Notes under the pieces: generated by a model
The model's input: only the letters and a program-made list of their open reading frames with translations
What the model was told of the DNA's origin: nothing
The model's database searches: none
Made by a program: the position numbers and the translations under genes
Shown here: positions 17,405 through 26,229 of the stretch, one piece after another
Position numbering within the stretch: the first letter of the stretch is position 1
How the letters are laid out: each line of letters opens with the position of its first letter
NCBI RefSeq assembly: GCF_001713395.1
Contig: NZ_CP016452.1
Span: 1,426,001 to 1,490,000 of the forward strand
Direction: 5' to 3'
DNA length: 64,000 nt
DNA from: Sinorhizobium sp. RAC02
Lineage (GTDB): Bacteria; Pseudomonadota; Alphaproteobacteria; Rhizobiales; Rhizobiaceae

Positions 17405-19038
17405 GCGGCTGGCAGCAACACCTCATCATCGCACCGATCCTGATCCCGCTTGTCGCCGGCGCGACGCTCCTCTTCTTCGATGAGCGCGAGCGCGTCATCA
17501 AGGCCATGATCAGCGTCGTCTCAGGCCTGGCGCTAGCCGCCGTCGCCATCAGCCTGTTCCGGCTTGCCAATAACGGCGACGGCAGCTTCGAGGGCGTCTA
17601 CATGCTCGGCAACTGGCCGGCGCCCTTCGGCATCGTGCTGGTCGTCGATCGGCTCTCGGCCTTGATGCTCGTCCTCGCCTCGATCCTCGCTATCCCGACA
17701 CTCGTCTACGCGCTCGCCCGCTGGCACACCGCGGGTGCGCATTTCCACTCGCTGTTCCAGTTCCTGCTGATGGGGCTCAACGGCGCGTTCCTGACGGGGG
17801 ATCTCTTCAACCTCTTCGTCTTCTTCGAGGTGATGCTGGCCGCCTCCTACGGCTTGCTGATGCACGGCTCCGGCCCCATGCGCGTCAAGGCGGGCCTGCA
17901 TTACATCGCCGTCAACCTTGCGGCAGCACTCTGCTTCCTGATCGGCGTCAGTGCCATCTATGGCTCGGCGGGCACGCTCAACATGGCGGATCTCGCTGTG
18001 CGCATCGGCGAAATCGAAGGCGAGCGGCGTATGCTGCTGGAGGCCGGCGCCGGCATTCTCGGCATCGTCTTCCTCATCAAGGCCGGTATGTGGCCACTGA
18101 ATTTCTGGCTGCCGGGCGCCTATAGCGCCGCGACCGCTCCAGTCGCCGGCATATTCGCGATCATGAGCAAGGTCGGCATCTACGTCATCCTGCGTCTGTC
18201 GCTGCTGGTCTTCGGGCAGGGCGCTTCCGCCGGTCTCGGGCTCAATGTACTGCTCTACGGCGGTATGGCGACCATCGCCTTCGGTACGATCGGCGTGCTT
18301 GCCTCCCAGGCACTCGGGCGATTGGCGAGTTACTCCGTGCTCGTTTCCTCGGGTACGCTGCTCGCAGTCCTCGGCCTCAACAACGGCATGGTGACGGCCG
18401 GCGCGCTCTTCTACATGGTGAGCTCCACGCTCACGATCGCCGCCTTCTTTCTGCTCATCGAACTTGTCGAGCGCGGGCAGGATGCTGGTGCATCGGTTCT
18501 CGCCGTCACGATGGAAGCCTATGGCGACGCGGACGAGGAGGACGAAGAGGTCGAGGTGGGCGTAACCATGCCGGGAACGATTGCGGTGCTCGGCATCTGC
18601 TTTGCCGCCTGCGGCATCCTGCTGTCGGGCCTGCCGCCGCTCTCCGGCTTCGTCGCGAAGTTTGCCATGCTGTCGGGCATGATCGGCGCGACTGCGCAGG
18701 GCGACGCGCCCATCGCAGCCCCCGCCTGGTGGATCGTCGGACTGCTCATCCTGTCCGGGCTTGCCGCGCTCATCTCCATGACCCGCGCCGGCATCCGCAC
18801 CTTCTGGGCCTCGATGGAGGGCACCGTCCCCCGCGTGCTCGTCATGGAAATGGCGCCTGTGATGCTGCTGATCGCCCTGACGCTCGCCTTGACCATCAAG
18901 GCGGGGCCGGCGATGAGCTACATGGAGGAGACTGTTCGCAACCTCCAGCAGCCGACGGCCTATATCGATGCCGTAATCAATGCACGCCGCGCCGGCGTGA
19001 GTGAGCCGAGCGGCCCGGATGGCGGGGGAGGGATCTGA
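17401..19038 (+). CDS. mrpD: Mrp antiporter subunit D (MrpD/PhaD)
   Basis: NuoN/NuoM-like proton-translocating subunit of 545 residues with about 14 membrane helices. Conserved features are FNLFVFFEVMLAASYGLL (Glu in helix 5), FLIKAGMWPLNFWLPGAYS (Lys in helix 7) and LSGLPPLSGFVAKF. A short acidic stretch, DADEEDEEVEV (about 380-390), interrupts two helices and is longer than I expect in Gram-positive MrpD. ATG 17401 overlaps the mrpC stop (ATGA); the frame upstream to 16993 is a shadow of the A and C genes. Confidence 0.95.
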   Translation: MSGWQQHLIIAPILIPLVAGATLLFFDERERVIKAMISVVSGLALAAVAISLFRLANNGDGSFEGVYMLGNWPAPFGIVLVVDRLSALMLVLASILAIPTLVYALARWHTAGAHFHSLFQFLLMGLNGAFLTGDLFNLFVFFEVMLAASYGLLMHGSGPMRVKAGLHYIAVNLAAALCFLIGVSAIYGSAGTLNMADLAVRIGEIEGERRMLLEAGAGILGIVFLIKAGMWPLNFWLPGAYSAATAPVAGIFAIMSKVGIYVILRLSLLVFGQGASAGLGLNVLLYGGMATIAFGTIGVLASQALGRLASYSVLVSSGTLLAVLGLNNGMVTAGALFYMVSSTLTIAAFFLLIELVERGQDAGASVLAVTMEAYGDADEEDEEVEVGVTMPGTIAVLGICFAACGILLSGLPPLSGFVAKFAMLSGMIGATAQGDAPIAAPAWWIVGLLILSGLAALISMTRAGIRTFWASMEGTVPRVLVMEMAPVMLLIALTLALTIKAGPAMSYMEETVRNLQQPTAYIDAVINARRAGVSEPSGPDGGGGI

Positions 19039-19039
19039 C

Positions 19040-19516
19040 ATGCTGCCCTATCCGCTTCTCAGCGCCTCGCTCGTCCTCATGTGGCTTGCCCTCAACGGGT
19101 TCACGCTCGGCCATCTCATTCTTGGCTGCATCGTTTCGGTCTTCGCTTCCTGGGGCATGGCCGCCTTGCGGCCCGCCAAGCCGCGCTTGCGAAAATGGTA
19201 TCTGCTGCCCAAGCTGGTCGGCATCGTGCTCTATGACATCGTGCGCTCGAACATCGCCGTCGCCTCCATCCTGCTGACCGGGCGCAGCAAGCGCATCAAA
19301 TCAGGCTTCATAACCGTGCCGCTGGAGCTGGAGAACCCGACGGCGCTTGCCGTGCTTGCCGTGGTGGTAACGAGCACGCCGGGAACCGCCTGGCTGGAAT
19401 ACAACTCGCTGACAAAATCGGTGCTGATCCATGTGCTCGACCTCGTCGACCAGGAGGCGTGGCGCGTGCTGATCAAGACCCGCTACGAGGCGCTGCTGAT
19501 GGAGATCTTCGAATGA
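19040..19516 (+). CDS. mrpE: Mrp antiporter subunit E (MrpE/PhaE)
   Basis: Subunit E of 158 residues, with N-terminal membrane helices (SASLVLMWLALNGFT, HLILGCIVSVFASWG) and the conserved soluble part ELENPTALAVLAVVVTSTPGT. ATG 19040 with GGGGGAGGGATCTG ahead of it is preferred over the upstream in-frame start 19001, which lies inside mrpD. The stop overlaps the mrpF start by four bases. Confidence 0.93.
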   Translation: MLPYPLLSASLVLMWLALNGFTLGHLILGCIVSVFASWGMAALRPAKPRLRKWYLLPKLVGIVLYDIVRSNIAVASILLTGRSKRIKSGFITVPLELENPTALAVLAVVVTSTPGTAWLEYNSLTKSVLIHVLDLVDQEAWRVLIKTRYEALLMEIFE

Positions 19517-19794
19517 GCCAAACGATCCTCCTTTGGTCCGTAACCTTTGCGCAGATCTGCCTGGCGGTTGCGATGGCGCTTGCCGCACTGCGCATGTCGC
19601 GCGGCCCGCGCGCGCAGGATCGGGTGCTGGCGCTCGATACGCTGTACGTGAACTCCATGCTTCTCCTGATGGTGTTCGGCATCCGCACCGGCAAGGTCAT
19701 CTATTTCGAGGCATCTCTCGTCATAGGCATGCTCGGCTTCGTCGCGACGGTTGCCCTCGCCAAATTTCTGATGCGGGGGGAGGTGGTCGAATGA
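19513..19794 (+). CDS. mrpF: Mrp antiporter subunit F (MrpF/PhaF)
   Basis: Small subunit of 93 residues with three membrane helices; family blocks ALAALRMSRGPRAQDRVLALD and SLVIGMLGFVATVALAKFL are clear. ATG 19513 overlaps the mrpE stop (ATGA); the stop overlaps the mrpG start in the same way. Confidence 0.93.
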   Translation: MSQTILLWSVTFAQICLAVAMALAALRMSRGPRAQDRVLALDTLYVNSMLLLMVFGIRTGKVIYFEASLVIGMLGFVATVALAKFLMRGEVVE

Positions 19795-20180
19795 GCACGA
19801 TCGAACACGCAAGCGACCTGCCGGCCTGGGCTGCAATCCTCATTTCCTTCTTCCTGGTGATCGGCGCCGGGCTCACGCTGATCGGCACGATCGGTTTCGT
19901 CCGCCTGCCGACCTTCTACGAGCGCATCCATGCGCCGACGCTCGGCACGAGCTGGGGTACGGGCGGCATCGTCATGGCCTCGATGATTTTCTTCACCATG
20001 CTTGCCACGCGGCCCGTCGTTCACGAAATTTTGATCGGCATCTTCGTGACCGTCACCACGCCCGTCACGCTCATGCTGCTCGCCCGTGCGGCGCTGCATC
20101 GCGACCGAACCGAGGGAAATCCGGGCGTTCCAGCCGAAGGGCCCGCCCAGCCGCCGGTCGAGATTGTGGACGCCAAATGA
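19791..20180 (+). CDS. mrpG: Mrp antiporter subunit G (MrpG/PhaG)
   Basis: Last subunit of the complex, 129 residues, with three membrane helices and the family blocks GTIGFVRLPTFYERIHAPTL, GTGGIVMASMIFF and LIGIFVTVTTPVTLMLLARAA. ATG 19791 overlaps the mrpF stop. The C-terminal 25 residues are Pro-rich and cytoplasmic. An operon of A(B)CDEFG without a separate B is the group seen in alphaproteobacteria. Confidence 0.93.
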   Translation: MSTIEHASDLPAWAAILISFFLVIGAGLTLIGTIGFVRLPTFYERIHAPTLGTSWGTGGIVMASMIFFTMLATRPVVHEILIGIFVTVTTPVTLMLLARAALHRDRTEGNPGVPAEGPAQPPVEIVDAK

Positions 20181-20311
20181 TCTTTTGGTTGTAAGAACTT
20201 GCGGAGCATGTTCCAGCAATATTAAGGCTGCCCCCTCTAATTTGCCCGACCATGGGGCAAAGCCATTCACAACACGCCACCCGTGATGCGTCGATCATGG
20301 AAGAGCCGATC

Positions 20312-21430
20312 ATGCATGCCAGAAAAATCGTCGTCTTGACGTCGCACGTCTTCCTCGACGGTTTCAGGAAGGCGAGCATCCATTTTGTTGCGCGCAACTG
20401 GGCAGCCGCCGGCCATGACGTGTTTTTCACGACAGTCGGCCACAGCGGCTTGAGCCGCTTCAAGCAGAAGGCGCGATTGGAGGCGCTGCGCCGCACACAA
20501 GGCAACCGATACGCCGAAATCAAGCCGCACCTTCATGCCGGCGCCTATCTGCCGCCGATCCACGCCTTCAGCACATCCAATCCGCTCGTCAATGCGGCGG
20601 TGAAACCGCTTTTCGCGCTCTACGGACGTTTTCTTCCCGGATTCGTGGCGCAGAAGATCAAGGATGCGGATCTCGTGGTCGTCGAGAGCGGCACGCCGAT
20701 CGCCTTCGTACCACTTCTAAGGCGCCTGAATCCGAAGGCGAAATTGCTCTATTTCTGCCGCGACCTCCTGCTTAGCGTCGGTGCGGCGCCCTATCTTTGC
20801 GAAACCGAGCGTCGGGTCATAGGTCTGTTCGACAGCATCTGCGTTCCGTCGCGCCGCCTTGGCGAAATGCTTCCATCGGGTGGCAAGGTGAATTTTGTTC
20901 CGCAGGGTATCGAGGGGGCTGCCTTCGATAAAGCCGAGGCCTCGCCCTATGCGCCGGGCAGCCGCAACGCGGTTGCCGTCGGCGACATGTTGTTCGACCA
21001 GGCTGCCGTGGAGCAGATGGCCAGCGTTGCGCCCGAAGTGACGTTCCATCTCTTCGGCATCAAGTGGCGCGGCGAGGCGCCGGCCAATATCGAGGTTCAT
21101 GGCGAGCAGTCCTTCGAGACGCTTGCCGCCTATATCCGGCATGCCGATATCGGGCTTGCGCCATACAAGGTGAACACCAGCGAAGTCTATCTGGCCGAAT
21201 CGAGCCTCAAGCTGCTGCAATACGGCTATTGCCTGCTCCCCGTCGTGCTTCCGGATATCATTCCCGTGTCTCGCGGCAATGAGATCACCTATTCGCTCGA
21301 TGCCGCCAACGATTGGCGGGCAATCATCGATACGGCGCTCGGCTGGCCGCACGATCGGTCCTACCGTCTCGGCATTCTCAGTTGGGAGGATGTGGCGGCA
21401 CAGACGCTCGCCACGGTGTTTCCGCAGTAA
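20312..21430 (+). CDS. Glycosyltransferase, GT-B fold, possibly GumK-like (GT70)
   Basis: Protein of 372 residues with an N-terminal Rossmann start KIVVLTSHVFLDGFRKASIHF, a middle region VVVESGTPIAFVPLLRRLNP and a C-terminal donor-binding region HADIGLAPYKVNTSEVYLAESSLKLLQYG. The pattern suggests a GumK-like glucuronosyltransferase or a related polysaccharide enzyme, but this rests on memory. ATG 20312 has GGAAGAG six bases before; starts at 20252 and 20297 are possible, though 20252 falls inside a small hairpin (TTGCCC/GGGCAA). It converges on the flippase gene with two bases between stops, which places it in surface polysaccharide synthesis. Confidence 0.7.
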   Translation: MHARKIVVLTSHVFLDGFRKASIHFVARNWAAAGHDVFFTTVGHSGLSRFKQKARLEALRRTQGNRYAEIKPHLHAGAYLPPIHAFSTSNPLVNAAVKPLFALYGRFLPGFVAQKIKDADLVVVESGTPIAFVPLLRRLNPKAKLLYFCRDLLLSVGAAPYLCETERRVIGLFDSICVPSRRLGEMLPSGGKVNFVPQGIEGAAFDKAEASPYAPGSRNAVAVGDMLFDQAAVEQMASVAPEVTFHLFGIKWRGEAPANIEVHGEQSFETLAAYIRHADIGLAPYKVNTSEVYLAESSLKLLQYGYCLLPVVLPDIIPVSRGNEITYSLDAANDWRAIIDTALGWPHDRSYRLGILSWEDVAAQTLATVFPQ

Positions 21431-21432
21431 CC

Positions 21433-22947
21433 TCAGCCGCTCCCCGCCGGGGACGCGGCGATCAAGCCGACAAGACGCTGAGCGAGGGGGCGGACCTTGC
21501 CCGGCAGGCGTGCCTCGACCAGCTGGAACAGGCGCGTTGCCTCGTCTGCGGCGATGAGGCCGAGCACGCGGATCGCCACCAGGTAGACAAGCGCACCCGT
21601 CCCAATAGCCAAAACAATCCCAATGGCGCCCGGCACCACGGTCGTGACGGCAAAGGCTACCAGCCCGCATACGCTTGCGGCCACCAGCGTACGCAAAAGC
21701 GCGCTCCAGGGAGCAGTAGGACCGCCATGGCTGCTTGCAGCCCTCAGCAAAAACGCCAGCGTCAGCGTTTCCGACAGGACCCGAACCACTGCCGCACCCA
21801 GAATGCCCGCGACCGGCACGACGACGACAAGCAGGGCGAAAATCAGCGCGGCGGAAAAAAGCGTCACATGCATCAAGGTCCGCCCCCGTGCTCCGGCCGC
21901 GAGGTAGGCCCAAGGCACCACGGCGATCCCGGCCGGCACGGAAGCCAGCATGAACAGGACGGCGGCATTTGCAGCCGGCGCAAAGTCGGCGCCGAAGACG
22001 AGGGGAACGAGCGGACCGACGACGGCAGCCCCGCCAAGGCCGAGCGGCATCATGAAGAGGGCGGTCAGCCGCAGGCTGTTCCTGTAGAGTTCCGTGGGTG
22101 GACCGGACGTGCCGTCACTGGACGCACGCGCCGTAAGACCGACGAGGAAGGCCGGCGACAGTTGCAGGGTCATCTGGCCCACCAGGCCGGCAAACACCAC
22201 CGCGGCGGCGAAGTAGCCGATATCCGCGTCCGCCAGGAAATAGCCGATGACGAGGTATTCGATCCGGGTGAGCAGGACGATGTCGATCGCGTCGCTTGCC
22301 CACATGCTGCGGCGATAGCTCTGCATTTCGGGCGACACGGTGGTTGCGTCCGACGCGGAGCGGCGGCCGAGGTGTTTTGGCAGGCTGAGAGCCTGCGGCA
22401 GGTAGCGGGTCAGCATGCCGAGAAAGGCGCCGCCCGGCCCCACGAGAAACGCGCCGATGAAGACAAGCGGTATCTGAAAAAGGCTGCCGACGGCGGTGAT
22501 GGCCGCAACCTCGCCGAAGCGCCCGCGCCCACGCGCCGTAGCGGCCGAGAAAGCGGAAAAGACATAGGCTAGGAAAAGCACACTCGCGGCGATCCAGATC
22601 CAGGGCGCAGGGCGGTCCAGGGTTCGGTGGTAGAGGCCATAGCCAAGCAGCAGCAGGAAAACCGCCAGCACAACGGGCAGGAACGACCGGAAAGCCTGCC
22701 GTACAACCGGCTGCCATGCAGCCTCGCCCTGATCACGCAGCGCTGCGACGTAGCGCAGCACCATCTGCGGAAAACCCCGGTCCGCAAGCGCCGCGGCGCA
22801 GACGACCACCCACATCGCATAGGCGACCGTGCCCGAGCCGGCGGGGCCGAGCACACGCGCGTTTATGACGCTGACGAGGAAGCCTGCCATCAGCGACACG
22901 AGTGTTGCCGCCAAATTGAGCAAGGAAGAGCCGAGGATGCTGGTCAT
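21433..22947 (-). CDS. Polysaccharide flippase (Wzx/oligosaccharide exporter family)
   Basis: Integral membrane protein of 504 residues with about 12-14 hydrophobic segments. The N terminus SSLLNLAATLVSLMAGFLVS followed by NARVLGPAGSGTVAYAM is typical of Wzx/MurJ-type lipid-linked oligosaccharide translocases. ATG 22947 is chosen because AAAGGG lies just upstream on the minus strand; the frame extends to 23055 but would overlap the divergent ATP-grasp gene. Expected to flip an undecaprenyl-linked glycan for an exopolysaccharide or capsule, together with the neighbouring transferases. Confidence 0.85.
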   Translation of the reverse strand: MTSILGSSLLNLAATLVSLMAGFLVSVINARVLGPAGSGTVAYAMWVVVCAAALADRGFPQMVLRYVAALRDQGEAAWQPVVRQAFRSFLPVVLAVFLLLLGYGLYHRTLDRPAPWIWIAASVLFLAYVFSAFSAATARGRGRFGEVAAITAVGSLFQIPLVFIGAFLVGPGGAFLGMLTRYLPQALSLPKHLGRRSASDATTVSPEMQSYRRSMWASDAIDIVLLTRIEYLVIGYFLADADIGYFAAAVVFAGLVGQMTLQLSPAFLVGLTARASSDGTSGPPTELYRNSLRLTALFMMPLGLGGAAVVGPLVPLVFGADFAPAANAAVLFMLASVPAGIAVVPWAYLAAGARGRTLMHVTLFSAALIFALLVVVVPVAGILGAAVVRVLSETLTLAFLLRAASSHGGPTAPWSALLRTLVAASVCGLVAFAVTTVVPGAIGIVLAIGTGALVYLVAIRVLGLIAADEATRLFQLVEARLPGKVRPLAQRLVGLIAASPAGSG

Positions 22948-23035
22948 TCGCCCTTTTCTCACGAAAAGATAACTTTGCATTAAATAAAGCCGGGCATTGG
23001 TGGAGCGTGGCAAAATAAAGGCGGTGGGGGCGATC

Positions 23036-23974
23036 ATGGAGAAACCGGAGCGCAAGGAGACGTTCCTTGTCCCCGGCTATCAGCAGCGGACGCTCAAGGA
23101 GATGTTCCATCACCTGATCTGGCGCGTGATCAAGCCGCTGCCGGACAAGCCGTACCTCAAGCTGAAATACTGGGTCATCAAGGGTCAATGGCCGAATATC
23201 GACCAGCCAAGGACGTTTTGCGAGAAGGTGCAGGCGCGCAAGCTCTACGATCGCAAGCCGGTCTATGCGACGCTGGTCGACAAGGCCGCTGTAAAGCCCT
23301 TCGTTGCCGAAAAGCTCGGGCCGGCCTATGTGACGCCGACCTATTGGGTCGGTACGGATCTTTCGACGGTGGATTGGACGGCGGTTCCGTTGCCGGCCGT
23401 GGTAAAACCCACCCATGCCAGCGCGCAGGGACGGTTCCTTTATGCGCAGGACGACATCCAGCGGCTGCTTGCGGAAAACCCCGCGCCGGCGTGGCTGCAG
23501 CTTGACCATGCCCAGTATAATCGCGAATGGGCCTATAGCGGCGTGAAACCGCAGGTCCTCATAGAGGCGATGCTCGTCGTCGATGGCGGCGTGCCGTGGG
23601 ACTACCGCTTCTTCACCTTTAACGGTGTCGTTTCCCATATCGAGATCAACTTGCGGATCGATGGCGAAGGCTATGCCTGCCACTACACGCCGGACTGGGA
23701 AAAGCTGCCGTTCCACGATCCCGACTACCTGACATTCTATCCGGGTGATGTGCCGAAGCCGGCCCGTTTCGACGAGATGATGCGCGTTGCCCAGACCATC
23801 GGCCGCGGCTTCGACTTCCTGCGCATCGACCTCTATGCCAGCGACGACTGGATCAAGCTCGGTGAGCTGACGCTTTATCCCGGCGGTGGCTTCGAGCGCT
23901 TCGATCCCCCACAGTACGACCGCTTGATCGGCGACAAATGGACACTCGATTTCGACCTGCCGAACGCCGCCTAG
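23036..23974 (+). CDS. TupA-like ATP-grasp protein of polysaccharide clusters
   Basis: Protein of 312 residues with the start of the TupA-like ATP-grasp family: PRTFCEKVQARKLYDRKPVY, LVDKAAVKPFVAEKLG, VVKPTHASAQGRFL, then EAMLVVDGGVPWDYRFFTFNG and FDFLRIDLYASDDWIKLGELTLYPGGGFERF (read in two parts) as the metal-binding region. Such proteins occur in capsule and teichuronopeptide gene sets and are thought to attach amino acids to glycans. ATG 23036 follows GGTGGGGGCG. It is divergent from the flippase across an A/T-rich 88-base gap holding both promoters. Confidence 0.75.
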   Translation: MEKPERKETFLVPGYQQRTLKEMFHHLIWRVIKPLPDKPYLKLKYWVIKGQWPNIDQPRTFCEKVQARKLYDRKPVYATLVDKAAVKPFVAEKLGPAYVTPTYWVGTDLSTVDWTAVPLPAVVKPTHASAQGRFLYAQDDIQRLLAENPAPAWLQLDHAQYNREWAYSGVKPQVLIEAMLVVDGGVPWDYRFFTFNGVVSHIEINLRIDGEGYACHYTPDWEKLPFHDPDYLTFYPGDVPKPARFDEMMRVAQTIGRGFDFLRIDLYASDDWIKLGELTLYPGGGFERFDPPQYDRLIGDKWTLDFDLPNAA

Positions 23975-24042
23975 CGGGCAGCCGTTGACCACGGCGGTTC
24001 GTCATTCGATAAGGGCGGACCACGCGAACCGGGGGCGATGCG

Positions 24043-24729
24043 TTGAAGACACCGAAAGCCGCTCCGGCGCCGAACGACGATGCGGACGCTTCCACGCCGA
24101 TGACCAAGACCGGCAGACAGGATCGTCGCCATCTGCGCGGGCAGGCGAGCGCACAGCGTATCATCGACACCACCATCCGCCTCATCGCAGAGGAAGGGAT
24201 TGCCGGTGTCACCATGCAGCGCATCGCCCGCGAAATCGGCTCCTCCAATGCGCTGGTGGTGTTTCACTTCGGCTCGAAGGAAAAGCTGTTTCGTGCGGTT
24301 CTCGAATATCTGGACGAACAGTTCGCCCGGCTTTGGGAAGAGACGGTGAACAAGCCCGGTCTTTTGGCCGCCGAACGCGTCGTCGCCTCCATTGACTGCG
24401 CCCGGCATTTCCGCAATCAGCATCCCGACTGGGTCTCGGTCTGGGTCGTGTTCGGCAGCGATCGGCAAACCATGCAGCTCGACCGCCTGATCAGCCTGCC
24501 GAGCGACCAGGCCTATCTCGCCCAGTCACGCACGCTGCTGGCCGAGGTGGCACGGGATGGCGGGTATGAGGGCGTGGATACGGATACGCTCGCCGAGGGT
24601 CTGAACTACCTCGTTCAGGGCGCCTGGTACTGGGATACGTTCAATCCAGACATGGTCCGTTCGGACGCCCTGCACAAGACGGCCATGGCCCTGCTGCGCC
24701 AGGCTTTTCCGAGAAGTTTTCCGGGGTGA
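24043..24729 (+). CDS. TetR family transcriptional regulator, BetI-like
   Basis: Repressor of 228 residues. A flexible N terminus is followed by the TetR helix-turn-helix (about 40-85: RIIDTTIRLIAEEGIAGVTM, IAREIGSSNALVVFHFGSKE). The C-terminal ligand domain with HFRNQHPDWVSVWVVFGS resembles BetI, but no betaine genes are nearby, so its ligand and targets are unknown. The TTG at 24043 has GGGGGCG eight bases before; ATG 24100 is an alternative. It stands alone between the polysaccharide genes and a minus-strand terminator. Confidence 0.82.
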   Translation: MKTPKAAPAPNDDADASTPMTKTGRQDRRHLRGQASAQRIIDTTIRLIAEEGIAGVTMQRIAREIGSSNALVVFHFGSKEKLFRAVLEYLDEQFARLWEETVNKPGLLAAERVVASIDCARHFRNQHPDWVSVWVVFGSDRQTMQLDRLISLPSDQAYLAQSRTLLAEVARDGGYEGVDTDTLAEGLNYLVQGAWYWDTFNPDMVRSDALHKTAMALLRQAFPRSFPG

Positions 24730-24733
24730 GCGC

Positions 24734-24761
24734 AAAAAAAGAGCCCCGCACGAAGCGGGGC
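24734..24761 (-). terminator. Rho-independent terminator for minus-strand transcription
   Basis: GCCCCGC (24743-24749) and GCGGGGC (24755-24761) form a perfect 7-bp stem with a 5-base loop; seven A on the plus strand (24734-24740) give a U-run for RNA made from the minus strand. It ends the ROK gene transcript or a separate small RNA, and starts five bases after the TetR stop. Confidence 0.85.
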
Positions 24762-24982
24762 AGCAAGCGCCACGGTTTGGCTCCCAATGACGCGGGGAAG
24801 CTCGCGGGTTGCGCGAGTGATATCCCAGTAGGATGTTGCCGAAATGCAGGGAAGGTCTGATTCGGCGATTCCGGTACGCTCGTGCAAATAAACTGCAGAA
24901 GCCGCTGGTTTGGCCTCTCTCAGGCGGCAAATGCCTGAGAAATGAGCAACGGCCCTGTCCATGTCAACCATGCGCGCATCGC
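24762..24982 (-). ncRNA. Candidate small RNA or structured 3' UTR downstream of the ROK gene
   Basis: A 221-base stretch with no convincing gene. On the minus strand it carries an 8-bp hairpin TCTCAGGC/GCCTGAGA (24918-24925 with 24933-24940), a 6-bp hairpin CTCGCG/CGCGAG (24801-24806 with 24812-24817), and then the terminator. Three perfect hairpins in a row before a U-run fit a stable RNA. No known family was recognised. Confidence 0.4.
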
Positions 24983-26188
24983 CTATGGGGCGTCCTTCAA
25001 GATCGCGGAAAAGCGCGGGTCGAAGGCGCGGCGGATTGGTTCGGCTGCCGCGCCAAGCGCTACCGCCCAGAGGCCGATCATGCCGATCTGCAGGCGGGGC
25101 AGACTGCGGTCGGGCCGGTCGGCGTTCGACGGGAGGAGGGGGAACATCGCCTCAAACAGCCGATTTGCAAGCGGGCCTGGCGCGCTACCGGAAAGGATCA
25201 CCGTCTGCGGGTCGAAAATCGTTTCGACCATATGCACCGCCTGCCGCATGTCGGCAGCAGCGCCGGCTATCCAATCAAGGATGCGCGGGTCCCCCGCAAG
25301 TGTGAGCCGCTCGACGTCGGCATAGGCTTCGGTGGTCGCCGAATCGAGGCCGAGATGCTGGAACAGCGAGGCGAGCGAGGCGCGATGCTCGAGCGGCGAC
25401 TGGGTGCCGCCGCGCGAAAACAGCACCATGCCGATCTCGCCAGCATTGCTGTTGCTGCCGGTGTAGAGTTCTCCGCCGAGGATGAGGCCAGCGCCGATAC
25501 CATAGCCGAAATAGATGCAGACGGCGTGATCGAGGCCATCGGCGGCCCCATTCATTCTTTCTGCCGTCGCGCAGGCCGTCGCATCGTTCTGCAGGCTGGT
25601 GACAAGCCCCGTGCCGGCCGCCAACGTTTCCACCAGCGGAAAGGATTGCCACTGCGCCATCATCCAGGTGTCGTCATCTGAGGGCGGTAACCCGAACGGG
25701 CCCGGCATGGCGACCCCCAGGCCGGCAAGCCTGTGCACGGATTCCGGAAAGCGGGCGACTAGATCGCGGCGAACGGTATCGATCAGGTGGAGAATAAGCT
25801 TGCTGCCTTCCGCAGGGCCGCCGGGCGGTAGGTTTGCCACGACACGCGCCACTTCGTGGCCCATCAGGTCGACGGCGACGACGCGCGTCAGGTGACGGTC
25901 AATCTGCACGCCGAGCGCAAAGGCGCCTTCCGGAACCAGCCGGTAGGGCGTCGAAGGCTGCCCCCGCGCGCCGCGAACCACCTCTTGCGAGGCGACGAGC
26001 CCGTCCACTTCAAGGCTTTCGATAAGGTTTGAAATTGTCTGCTTGGTCAGCCGGGTGGCGCGGGCGAGATCGGCGCGCGACAGCGACCCGTTCAGGCGGA
26101 TGGCCTCGATGATGACGCGCCGGTTATGCGCGCTCGTACCTTCCTGATTGGTCCCGCTCTTGGCACGGATCGTCCGCAAATCATGCAT
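24983..26188 (-). CDS. ROK family transcriptional repressor
   Basis: Regulator of 401 residues. An N-terminal winged helix (about 20-75: HNRRVIIEAIRLNGSLSRAD, then LTKQTISNLIESLEVDGLV) is joined to a ROK sugar-kinase-like domain (GLGVAMPGPFGL, IYFGYGIGAGLILGG, NAGEIGMVLF). The usual ROK zinc motif CxCGxxGCxE is missing: the matching stretch is SRGGTQSPLEHRASL. ATG 26188 has AGGG eight bases before, while TTG 26194 is too close to it. Divergent from a sugar importer with a palindrome between them, so it most likely represses that operon and senses its sugar or sugar phosphate. Confidence 0.88.
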   Translation of the reverse strand: MHDLRTIRAKSGTNQEGTSAHNRRVIIEAIRLNGSLSRADLARATRLTKQTISNLIESLEVDGLVASQEVVRGARGQPSTPYRLVPEGAFALGVQIDRHLTRVVAVDLMGHEVARVVANLPPGGPAEGSKLILHLIDTVRRDLVARFPESVHRLAGLGVAMPGPFGLPPSDDDTWMMAQWQSFPLVETLAAGTGLVTSLQNDATACATAERMNGAADGLDHAVCIYFGYGIGAGLILGGELYTGSNSNAGEIGMVLFSRGGTQSPLEHRASLASLFQHLGLDSATTEAYADVERLTLAGDPRILDWIAGAAADMRQAVHMVETIFDPQTVILSGSAPGPLANRLFEAMFPLLPSNADRPDRSLPRLQIGMIGLWAVALGAAAEPIRRAFDPRFSAILKDAP

Positions 26189-26229
26189 CGGCAATTCCCT
26201 CTTGACACCATTTGAATAATACAGAACAT

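Noticed and set aside
24043..24729. BetI regulator of a betaine operon
   Set aside because: The C-terminal domain resembles BetI, but betA, betB and betC are not adjacent, so the assignment is left at family level.
24909..24982. Glycine or other riboswitch suggested by the hairpin TCTCAGGC/GCCTGAGA
   Set aside because: The rest of the known glycine aptamer consensus is not present, and the element is downstream of a gene rather than upstream of one.
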